This document shows positions 17,582 to 26,300 of a stretch of 64,000 nt of DNA, piece by piece (position 1 is the first letter of the stretch; each line of letters opens with the position of its first letter). Position numbers and translations under genes: made by a program. Under the pieces are notes generated by a model. That model saw nothing but the letters and a program-made list of their open reading frames with translations. It did no database searches and was not told where the DNA came from. The DNA is from CAJQLB01 sp905479065 (GTDB lineage: Bacteria; Bacteroidota; Bacteroidia; Flavobacteriales; Flavobacteriaceae), in contig OX044364.1 of the NCBI GenBank assembly GCA_943846735.1, positions 2,232,001 through 2,296,000 on the forward strand. Direction: 5' to 3'.

Positions 17582-20161
17582 ATGTCAATTCAACCGAAGC
17601 TAACACGATTTAATCAAAACGTTTTATCTAAATATCAGATCTACAACAGCATATTTATGACATTACCTTTTGATACAATTACAAAGACAGGGGTTTTATT
17701 ACCCTTGTTTCATGAAACTTGTAGGAAAGGATTTGAGAAAGGAGATAGTCCAACCCTAATAGTTGAAGCCTTTTTTAAAAAGTACCAAGCAAGACGCTCT
17801 TCTAAGAGTCAAATTAATTTACTGTTTCGATTCATTCAATATATTGAGAGACAAGTGGTTTTATTTGATGCCATTGAAGATGCTGCATTTCCAGTAGTTA
17901 ACAATATGGATGGAATTGGCACGTTACGAAGTTTAAAAGAGACAGTTTCTTCTGAAGATAAGTTGGAAAGGCTTAAAAGGTGTTTAACGGAATTCAAAGT
18001 TCGTATTGTTTTGACCGCACATCCAACGCAATTTTATCCAGGATCTGTTCTTGGGATAATAACAGATCTAACAAAAGCAATCAAGCAAAACAATCTTCTA
18101 CAGATAAATGACTCGTTAGCACAGCTTGGAAAAACATCTTTTTTTAAGCATAAAAAACCTAGTCCTTATGATGAGGCAGTGAGCTTAATTTGGTATTTAG
18201 AAAATGTTTTTTATAATTCTTTTGGGCGTGTTTACGATTATATTCAACAACACATATTTAACGGAGAACACATTGCAAATGACATCATAAATATTGGTTT
18301 TTGGCCCGGGGGTGACCGAGACGGAAATCCTTTTGTGACTCCCGAAATCACATTAAGTGTTGCAAAAAGATTAAGAGATACAATTATTAAAAATTATTAT
18401 CGTGATATTCGAAATCTAAGGAGAAAACTTACATTTCAGGGTGTAGAAAATAGAATTGTTATTATAGAAACAGAACTTTATAAAATCATTACTAATAAAA
18501 AATCAAATCTCACACTCGAGCATTTTACGTCAGAAATGAGTGCAATAAAGCAATTGTTAATTGACGAGCATCAATCATTGTATGTGTCTAAAGTGAATAG
18601 TTTATTGAATAAAATTCACTTGTTTGGCTTTCATTTTGCAAATTTAGATATCAGACAGGATAGCCGAAAACATAATCAATTTTTTAATGAAATGGTCAAA
18701 ACCTTATTAGAAAACGGTAGTAAAATTTTCCCAATCAATTATTTTGAACTTTCTGAAAATGAACAAGTATCCGTATTGTCCAATGTCAAAGGTTATGTTG
18801 ATTTAAATTTAATTAAAGATAAAGATGCATTTAAGGCTTTAAATACAATGAAAGTCATTAAAACCATTCAAGAAACGAATGGTGAAAAAGCAGCTAATCG
18901 CTATATCATAAGTAACAACCAAACGGCACTAAACGTTATGCAATTATATGCTATGTTGAAGTTGGTTGCCTTTCAGGGGGATTTGACTGTAGATATTGGA
19001 CCATTATTTGAAACGATTACTGATTTAGAAAATGCGCCTAGCGTTATGGAGAAATTATATTCTAATCCTGGTTATGCTGCACACTTAAAATTACGAAAAA
19101 ACAGACAAACCATCATGCTTGGATTTAGTGATGGGACCAAAGATGGCGGTTATTTAATGGCCAATTGGGCAATTTATAAAGCCAAAGAAAAATTAACCAC
19201 AATTTCAAGAAATCATGGTGTTACTGTTATTTTCTTTGATGGTCGAGGAGGTCCTCCAGCTCGTGGAGGAGGGAAAACACATAACTTTTATGCGTCTTTA
19301 GGACCAACTATTGAAGATGAAGAAGTTCAATTAACAGTACAAGGCCAAACAATTAGTTCTAATTTTGGAACTTTAGAATCTTCCCAATATAATTTGGAGC
19401 AATTAATAAGTGCTGGAATTTCCAACACTTTAAGTGATGTAGATCTAAGTATGCTTCCTGAAAACAGGGATATTATGGAGGATTTGGCAAGACTTAGCTT
19501 TGAGGCTTACAGTGATTTTAAGGCACATCCTAAGTTTATCTCGTATTTGGAGCACATGAGCACCTTGAAGTATTATGCTAAAACTAATATTGGGAGTAGG
19601 CCTGCAAAACGAGGACAATCAAAAGAGCTTGTGTTCAAAGATTTAAGAGCTATTCCGTTTGTGGGTTCATGGAGCCAATTAAAACAAAATGTTCCTGGAT
19701 TTTTTGGTGTTGGAACTGCTTTAAAGCATTACGACGATATTGGTGAGTTTGATAAAGCTCGGCGATTGTTTAAAACATCTGATTTTTTCAAGACTCTAAT
19801 TGAAAATAGTATGATGTCTTTATCTAAGTCATTTTTTAACTTAACAAAATACATGTCTGAAGATGCAGAATATGGAGACTTTTGGAAGCTTATTTATGAA
19901 GAATACATCACTACCAAAGATCTCATTTTGAAATTAACAGGATATGATGAACTCATGGAAGAAGAGCCTACAGGAAAGGCGTCAATTGCGGTGCGCGAAT
20001 CTATTGTGTTGCCACTTTTGACAATTCAGCAATATGCATTAAAGAAAATTCAAGAATTAGAAAAATCAGGAATGACCAAGGATGAAGACCTGGAAGTTTA
20101 TCGTACCATGGTTACACGCTCATTGTATGGAAATATAAATGCTAGTAGAAATTCTGCTTAA
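17582..20161 (+). CDS. ppc: Phosphoenolpyruvate carboxylase
   Basis: The 859-residue cytoplasmic enzyme carboxylates phosphoenolpyruvate to oxaloacetate, refilling the TCA cycle when carbon is drawn off for aspartate- and glutamate-family amino acids. Diagnostic motifs are present: VLTAHPTQFYPGSVL with the catalytic His (about residue 147), FWPGGDRDGNPFVTPE, GFSDGTKDGGYLMANW and the Gly-rich catalytic loop FFDGRGGPPARGGGKTHNF. The length is slightly short for the family, but N- and C-terminal regions look complete. It lies beside nitrogen-assimilation genes, consistent with carbon-nitrogen balance, though its gene stands alone between metK and a terminator. Confidence 0.96.
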   Translation: MSIQPKLTRFNQNVLSKYQIYNSIFMTLPFDTITKTGVLLPLFHETCRKGFEKGDSPTLIVEAFFKKYQARRSSKSQINLLFRFIQYIERQVVLFDAIEDAAFPVVNNMDGIGTLRSLKETVSSEDKLERLKRCLTEFKVRIVLTAHPTQFYPGSVLGIITDLTKAIKQNNLLQINDSLAQLGKTSFFKHKKPSPYDEAVSLIWYLENVFYNSFGRVYDYIQQHIFNGEHIANDIINIGFWPGGDRDGNPFVTPEITLSVAKRLRDTIIKNYYRDIRNLRRKLTFQGVENRIVIIETELYKIITNKKSNLTLEHFTSEMSAIKQLLIDEHQSLYVSKVNSLLNKIHLFGFHFANLDIRQDSRKHNQFFNEMVKTLLENGSKIFPINYFELSENEQVSVLSNVKGYVDLNLIKDKDAFKALNTMKVIKTIQETNGEKAANRYIISNNQTALNVMQLYAMLKLVAFQGDLTVDIGPLFETITDLENAPSVMEKLYSNPGYAAHLKLRKNRQTIMLGFSDGTKDGGYLMANWAIYKAKEKLTTISRNHGVTVIFFDGRGGPPARGGGKTHNFYASLGPTIEDEEVQLTVQGQTISSNFGTLESSQYNLEQLISAGISNTLSDVDLSMLPENRDIMEDLARLSFEAYSDFKAHPKFISYLEHMSTLKYYAKTNIGSRPAKRGQSKELVFKDLRAIPFVGSWSQLKQNVPGFFGVGTALKHYDDIGEFDKARRLFKTSDFFKTLIENSMMSLSKSFFNLTKYMSEDAEYGDFWKLIYEEYITTKDLILKLTGYDELMEEEPTGKASIAVRESIVLPLLTIQQYALKKIQELEKSGMTKDEDLEVYRTMVTRSLYGNINASRNSA

Positions 20162-20187
20162 ACATTTCGAATAGCTGAACTATATTA

Positions 20188-20219
20188 AAAACCCTTCAAT
20201 AGAAATGTTGAAGGGTTTT
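20188..20219. terminator. Bidirectional terminator between ppc and amt
   Basis: AAAACCCTTCAA (20188-20199) and TTGAAGGGTTTT (20208-20219) form a perfect 12-bp stem with an 8-base loop, serving the convergent ppc and amt transcripts. Confidence 0.92.
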
Positions 20220-20246
20220 GTGTAAAATAGCATAACTAACTAAAAG

Positions 20247-21479
20247 TTAATGCTCATTTAATCTAAAATCTGGATAGGCATCCATGCCGTGTTCGTGAGC
20301 GTCAAGACCTTCTAACTCCTCTCGTTCAGAAACTCTAATCCCGACAACCTTCTTGAGTGAGTATATAATGGCAAATGAGGAAATGATACATATAGCCGCA
20401 TAAGACACAACACCTGTAAGTTGGCTCATGAATTGAGCTTTGCTTGCAAGGTTTCCAAATACCCCAACAGCCAAAGTTCCCCAAACACCACATACCAAAT
20501 GCACTGCTATGGCTCCAACGGGATCATCTAATTTTAATCTATCAATTAAGGAGACAGCAACAACAATGATTGCACCTGCAACAATTCCGATGAGAATAGC
20601 ATCAGTTGGACTCATTTGATCTGCACCTGCAGTTATACCGACTAATCCTCCTAGAATCCCATTTAAAAACATTGTTAAATCTAAATTTTTAAATTTTATA
20701 AATGATACTAATGCTGCTACTACACCACCAGCCGCTGCTGCTAAGCATGTTGTGACTAAAGTTAATGATGTTGATTCAGGGTTTGCAGATAAAACAGAGC
20801 CTCCATTAAATCCAAACCAACCGAGCCATAAAATAATAACACCGGCTGTAGCCAACGGGATATTATGACCAGGAATGGCTTGAAGTTTACCATTTTTAAA
20901 TTTTCCGATGCGCGATCCGAGTAAGCATACAGCGACAAGGGCTGCCCAGCCGCCAACAGAATGCACTAATGTTGATCCCGCAAAATCATAAAAAGGAGTC
21001 TCAAGTGTTTGCAAAAAGCCTCCACCCCATTTCCAAGAACCAGCAATAGGATAAATAAAACCAACATATAAAACGGTAAATATCATGAAAGGTCCGATTT
21101 TCATGCGCTCGGCTACCGCTCCGGATACAATTGTTGCTGCTGTAGCTGCAAACATTCCCTGAAATAAGAAATCAGTCCAATAGGTGTAACCTTCATTATA
21201 GGTCAAGTCTAAAACACCTGCTTCTGTAAGTGGAGATTCTAAACCAAAACCTGCAAATCCTAAATAGCCATTAAACTCTCCTGGATACATTAAATTAAAT
21301 CCAACTAAACAATATAGCAGCAGACCTATGGTAATAATAAAAATATTTTTAAATAGGATATTAATTGTATTTTTTTGACGTGTCAATCCAATTTCTAAAA
21401 ATGCAAATCCTAAATGCATAAAGAAAACGAGTGCTGTACAGATCATCATCCATACATTATTTGTAGTTAATAATTCCAT
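20247..21479 (-). CDS. amt: Ammonium transporter
   Basis: The 410-residue inner-membrane Amt/MEP/Rh channel has about eleven hydrophobic segments. The pore's twin histidines are visible in FAGSTLVHSVGGWAALVA and IAVHLVCGVWGT. The C-terminal cytoplasmic tail (RVSEREELEGLDAHEHGMDAYPDF) is the conserved region that couples to PII in other Amt proteins. It lies 5 bases after the PII gene, the classical glnK-amtB pairing, here preceded by a porin. It imports ammonium when nitrogen is scarce, and PII would block it when nitrogen is plentiful. Confidence 0.96.
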   Translation of the reverse strand: MELLTTNNVWMMICTALVFFMHLGFAFLEIGLTRQKNTINILFKNIFIITIGLLLYCLVGFNLMYPGEFNGYLGFAGFGLESPLTEAGVLDLTYNEGYTYWTDFLFQGMFAATAATIVSGAVAERMKIGPFMIFTVLYVGFIYPIAGSWKWGGGFLQTLETPFYDFAGSTLVHSVGGWAALVAVCLLGSRIGKFKNGKLQAIPGHNIPLATAGVIILWLGWFGFNGGSVLSANPESTSLTLVTTCLAAAAGGVVAALVSFIKFKNLDLTMFLNGILGGLVGITAGADQMSPTDAILIGIVAGAIIVVAVSLIDRLKLDDPVGAIAVHLVCGVWGTLAVGVFGNLASKAQFMSQLTGVVSYAAICIISSFAIIYSLKKVVGIRVSEREELEGLDAHEHGMDAYPDFRLNEH

Positions 21480-21484
21480 GTTTT

Positions 21485-21823
21485 TTATTTTAAAGTTTGA
21501 CCTCCTTTTTCCCCTGTTCGTATTCTATACACTTCCTCAATGTGAGACACAAAAATTTTACCATCTCCAACGTCACCTGTTGAGCCAGCTTCAAGGATTG
21601 CTTTTATGGTTACTGATTCAAAGTCATCATTGATAACAATAGATAAGAATCTTCTTTGAATATCACTTGTGCTATAAGAAACACCACGATAGACATGTCC
21701 TTCTTTTTCATTCCCGAGTCCTGTAACATCCCAATACGAGAAAAAATTTACACCAACTTCGTGGAGGGCTTTTTTGACTGCGGAAAATTTTGATTTCCGA
21801 ATAATAGCTTCAACTTTCTTCAT
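21485..21823 (-). CDS. PII nitrogen-regulatory protein
   Basis: The 112-residue trimeric signal protein belongs to the GlnB/GlnK family. The end signature is clear: GSTGDVGDGKIFVSHIEEVYRIRTGE. The T-loop reads GHVYRGVSYSTSDIQRRF with Tyr50 where other PII proteins carry the uridylylated Tyr51. The rest of the loop differs from the usual proteobacterial sequence, and WDVTGLGNEKEG replaces the usual VKGFGRQKG-like stretch, so its partners and modification may differ. It sits between a porin and amt, so its likely job is to plug the Amt channel. GlnB and GlnK cannot be told apart by sequence; context favours a GlnK role. Confidence 0.93.
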   Translation of the reverse strand: MKKVEAIIRKSKFSAVKKALHEVGVNFFSYWDVTGLGNEKEGHVYRGVSYSTSDIQRRFLSIVINDDFESVTIKAILEAGSTGDVGDGKIFVSHIEEVYRIRTGEKGGQTLK

Positions 21824-21849
21824 AAGTTTTATTTTTCAGTTTTTATTAA

Positions 21850-22899
21850 TTAAAATGCGTAAATAGCAGCCAACACAAAGGATCCTAAACTTTTAGCAGC
21901 TGCAAGATCGTTGTCAATGAAGGCTCCATTTTCGCTGGCTGAGTCAAGTCTTATTTCTGGCTTAATAATTAGATTATCGATTTGGTAACTTCCAGTTAGT
22001 GTTATTGCAAAAACAGAAGCGTCACCTTTATTGTCATAGCTGCCAATTGCACCTACTCCAAGTTCTGTTTCTAAAAAATACTCGCCTCTCAATCCAATTG
22101 TAAAGGCTTCAGAAGTCGTTATTTGTGGATACAATGCGACACCTGCAAAAGAACCACTGTTTTCAACGTCGAGATAGGCTGCATTTACACCTAAAAAGAA
22201 GGTGTCTGAAATGTCTACTCCACCTGTAAAATCAATTTCGGTAAACGATGGGTCTAATAATAAGTTCAAATATTGATTTTTGTATCCCAATTGTGCACCA
22301 AAAGCGTAATTTCCTGTTGGATTAAATTCTGTTAAATCTGTATCATTAAAAACCCCCAGCATAAGACTAACGTCATTGCTTAGCGTTATATCGGCTTTCA
22401 AACCTGTATGACTAAAAGGACCATAAGAAAAAAGATAGGAAGTGCTATAATTGAAATTTGCTGTTGGTGAAATAACTTCATAGCCAAGGAATGTATTAAA
22501 ATTTCCCATGGTTAATGTTAAGTAGTCACTAATATTCCAGTAAGCATACAATTGATTAACGATGTTTCCAGTGGCAGAGTACATGGGTGAGGCGAATATC
22601 GCATCTGTTCCTCTTGGGCCAAAAACTAAGTCAGCAACAAATCCTACTTTCTCACCTTCGTATCCAAAAATGATGTTTGCCATACCAAGTGAAAACCCTG
22701 GAAGGTTGGCAAATGATGATGCAGGGGCAATTGCATTTTCATCATTAGGCGCCGTAATATTGGCTCTATAGTAAGCGTCAATACTACCTGAAATTGTTAT
22801 TGATTTATTAGTGCTAGCTTCTGTAATTTCCTCTGATGACTCTTGTGCGGTTGTCATAAACGCAGACATGATAAAAAAGAATGTAAATAATTGTTTCAT
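21850..22899 (-). CDS. Outer-membrane porin of the nitrogen operon
   Basis: The 349-residue exported beta-barrel protein has a signal peptide (LFTFFFIMSAFMTTAQ). Its body consists of alternating amphipathic strands (for example SLGMANIIFGYEGEKVGFVADLVFG) and ends in FVLAAIYAF, an aromatic C-terminus typical of outer-membrane proteins. It is annotated elsewhere simply as porin or outer-membrane beta-barrel; I cannot name its substrate. As first gene of the porin-PII-Amt operon (26-base gap to PII) it may let ammonium or another small nitrogen source into the periplasm for Amt. That role is inference from context. Confidence 0.82.
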   Translation of the reverse strand: MKQLFTFFFIMSAFMTTAQESSEEITEASTNKSITISGSIDAYYRANITAPNDENAIAPASSFANLPGFSLGMANIIFGYEGEKVGFVADLVFGPRGTDAIFASPMYSATGNIVNQLYAYWNISDYLTLTMGNFNTFLGYEVISPTANFNYSTSYLFSYGPFSHTGLKADITLSNDVSLMLGVFNDTDLTEFNPTGNYAFGAQLGYKNQYLNLLLDPSFTEIDFTGGVDISDTFFLGVNAAYLDVENSGSFAGVALYPQITTSEAFTIGLRGEYFLETELGVGAIGSYDNKGDASVFAITLTGSYQIDNLIIKPEIRLDSASENGAFIDNDLAAAKSLGSFVLAAIYAF

Positions 22900-22927
22900 A
22901 AAGTTATATTTTTCAATTAATGAGTCA

Positions 22928-22960
22928 CAAATCTATATAAATTTAAAATAGACCCCCAAA
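22928..22960 (-). promoter_or_regulatory. Promoter of the porin-PII-Amt operon
   Basis: On the minus strand, TTTG (22960-22957) is separated by exactly 21 bases from TAGATTTG (22935-22928), a full match to the Bacteroidota -33/-7 consensus. The start codon follows 28 bases on. An inverted repeat lies just upstream (22965-23011). Confidence 0.78.
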
Positions 22961-22964
22961 AAAA

Positions 22965-23011
22965 AGGGGGTATAGTATTTATTTTTATCATTTTTGTAAT
23001 TTATACCCCCT
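22965..23011. promoter_or_regulatory. Inverted repeat upstream of the porin-PII-Amt promoter, candidate operator
   Basis: AGGGGGTATA (22965-22974) and TATACCCCCT (23002-23011) form a perfect 10-base inverted repeat with a 27-base spacer. Relative to the likely start of transcription the arms lie at about -43 to -52 and -80 to -89, where an activator would bind. GC blocks this long are rare in such AT-rich DNA. It could also fold as RNA, but no transcript is expected here. The regulator is unknown; nitrogen control is inferred from context. Confidence 0.55.
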
Positions 23012-23336
23012 ATTTTTTAATACACTCATGTTAAAATAATTAAATTTAAATAATTTCATAATTCATGTATTTGGAAAATGAGGCGAAATAAAGATTTTAT
23101 TAAAGTATTATCAGTAATAGCAATTATTCGAAATCGTTTTCGTAGTAAAAAGACATTTTTGTTAGATTTTATGTATTCAGAATTTCGTATTTTAAGACAT
23201 CTAAATTGATTAAAATAATAATGAGATGATGTTATTTTATTAATCTCATAAAACTTTTTATGCTTTTTTTTTAATACATCGGGACCCTCTATATTCGTAA
23301 ATTCCGAATGTTGTAAGACAGTAAAAATTTACGTGT
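23012..23336. other. 5' region of gltB with a small ORF and a hairpin
   Basis: A 43-codon frame starts at ATG 23078 and ends at TGA 23209 (MRRNKDFIKVLSVIAIIRNR, then a basic C-terminal half). It is followed by a hairpin ATGAGAT (23221-23227)/ATCTCAT (23243-23249) and, 15 bases later, a run of nine T. A competing pairing of GATTAAAATAA with TTATTTTATTAATC is possible. The arrangement resembles a leader with an attenuator, but the ORF has no Glu/Gln bias and the region is AT-rich. TATATTCG (23290-23297) is a near-match -7 box. Confidence 0.3.
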
Positions 23337-26300
23337 ATGTTAAAAGAACAAGGGCTTTATTTACCAGAATTTGAACATGATAATTGTGGCGCAGGATTTA
23401 TCTGCAGTTTACATGGTAAGCGTTCCAATGATATTATTCACAAGGCATTAGAAATTTTAGTTAAGTTGGAGCACAGAGGCGCGGTAAGTTCGGATGGCGT
23501 TACAGGAGATGGTGCTGGAATATTAATTGATATTCCTCATAAATTTTTTAAGATATTTTGTGATTTTGAGTTGCCTGAAATAGGTGAGTATGCTGTAAGT
23601 AATGTGTTTCTGCCCAAAAAAGAAAATCAACGTCAGTATTGTAAAGATATTTTAGAACATGAAATAGAAAAACAAGGCTTAAAATTATTAGGTTGGAGAG
23701 ACGTGCCCGTCAACAATAAAATCCTGGGGAAAGTCGCTCAAAAAACAGAGCCTTTTATCAAACAAATTTTTGTTGGAAAATCTTCTGATGTTCAGACGGA
23801 GCGTGAATTTAATCTTAAGCTTTTTGCTGCTAGAAAAATAGCTGAACATACTATCTATAGTTCCAAATTATCGGAGTCTACTTTTTTTTATATACCAAGT
23901 CTGTCAAATAAAATAATCATATTTAAGGGCTTACTAAAGCCTGAACATATCAATGAATATTACTTAGATTTATTCAATAGTACTTTGGTAACGCGATTAG
24001 CTCTTGTTCATCAGCGTTTTTCGACAAATACTTTTCCTACGTGGGACCTGGCACAACCTTTTCGCTACATATGTCACAATGGAGAAATTAACACGTTAAG
24101 AGGGAATGTTTCAAGAATGTTTTCGCGTGAAGAAATATTGTCATGTGATAAGCTTGGTGACGATATTAAAAAAATCATACCAACCATTTTAAGAGGAAAA
24201 TCAGATTCTGCAACATTGGATATGGTAGTTGAGTTATTGCTAATTTCTGGAAGATCATTACCAGAGGCAATGATGATGCTTGTGCCAGAAGCTTGGGAGA
24301 AAAACCCAAGTATGTCAGACGTAAAAAAAGCATTTTATGAATATAACTCATGTTTGATGGAGCCATGGGATGGCCCAGCATCTATTCCGTTTACTGATGG
24401 AAATTTTATAGGGGCTGTTTTGGATAGAAACGGATTACGTCCTTCGCGTTACACAGTCACTAAAAATGGTAATGTTATTATGTCTTCAGAAACAGGCGTG
24501 GTTGATATTAAACCTGAAAATGTGGAATATCATGGTCGTTTAGAGCCGGGAAAAATGTTTTTGGTTGATATGAATAAGGGAAAGATTGTCAATGATGAGG
24601 AGATTAAAGAAAGCATTGCGAAAAAACATCCATATAGAAAATGGTTAAGTCAAAATATGGTTCATTTATCAGATATTTCTGCAAAAAAAGGTCCTATTTC
24701 GTATGAGGAAATTGATTTAAAAAAGAGAGAGATCGTTTTTGGTTACACTCAAGAAGATAAAAGAACAATTATAGGGCCAATGGCTGAATTCGGTAAAGAA
24801 CCCATTGGCTCAATGGGAAGTGATACACCAATTGCGATATTATCTGAACATCCTCAGTTATTGTATAATTACTTTAAACAATTATTTGCACAAGTTACTA
24901 ATCCACCTCTTGATGGTATTAGAGAGGAGTTAATTACAGATATAAGCTTGACTTTAGGGAGTGATGTTAATTTATTTCAAATCAATGAAAACCATTGTAA
25001 AAAATTAAAAATACAAAATCCTGTTATTTCAAAACATGATTTAGATAAGATTAGAAATTTTGATTCAAATCCTAACTTTAAGATTGAATCAATCTCCATT
25101 CTATATCAGGTCAATAGAGGATTAAATGAACTTGAAAAAGCTCTTGAAAAATTAGTATTTAAAGCGTCACAGGCTATTGATGCTGGCGCCAATATTATCA
25201 TATTATCAGATAGATATGTAGATGACCAGCACGCCCCAATTCCAGCTTTATTAGCGTGCTCTTATGTAAATCATGCGTTACACAAATTAAAAAAGCGCTC
25301 CAAAATAAGTTTAATTATTGAATCGGCAGAACCTCGTGAAGTACATCATTTTGCTCTGTTATTTGGTTTTGGTGCTAGTGCTGTAAATCCTTATATCGTT
25401 AATGAAATAGTACAAGCTCAAATTGAAGCAAACAACCTAAATAATTTAGACTATTTATCAGCTATCAAAAATTACAATAGAGGTATTGGTAAGGGTATTT
25501 TGAAAGTTATGAATAAAATTGGAATTTCTACTTTAAATTCCTATCGAGGGTCACAATTATTTGAATGTATAGGAATTGACACAGCAACAGTCAAGAAATA
25601 TTTTCCAAATACTCCTACGAGAATTCAGGGTATTGGTCTAAGAGAGATAGAACAAGAAATTGTCAAACGTCACAGGAAGGCATTTCAAATAAATGACACA
25701 AACATAGACATTGAAATAGGCGGTGACTATAGATGGAGACGTGGGCAAGAAAAACACATGTTTAATCCAATTACTGTGGCCAAGCTTCAAGAGAGTGTAA
25801 GAACCAACAAAGCCTCCACGTATAAGGAATATTCTCAACTTATCAATAATCAATCAAAAAGCCTTATGACCATCAGAGGACTTTTTGAATTTGATCAATT
25901 TGATCCGATTCCTTTAGAAGAAGTGGAACCATGGACAGAAATTGTTAAACGCTTCAAAACTGGAGCCATGTCCTATGGGTCTATAAGTAAAGAGGCTCAT
26001 GAGAATTTAGCTATTGCAATGAATAGAATTGGAGGTAAATCAAACTCGGGTGAAGGAGGTGAGGATCAAGAAAGATTCTATAAAAATTCCCAAGGAGATT
26101 GGAAAAATTCGGCAATTAAGCAAGTCGCTTCAGGTCGTTTTGGTGTGACGTCTAATTACTTGACCAATGCCAAAGAAATTCAAATAAAAATTGCACAAGG
26201 AGCTAAGCCAGGCGAAGGAGGTCAGTTACCTGGTGAAAAAGTAAATCCTGAAATTGCCAAAACAAGAAATTCGACACCCTATGTTGGATTAATTTCTCCA

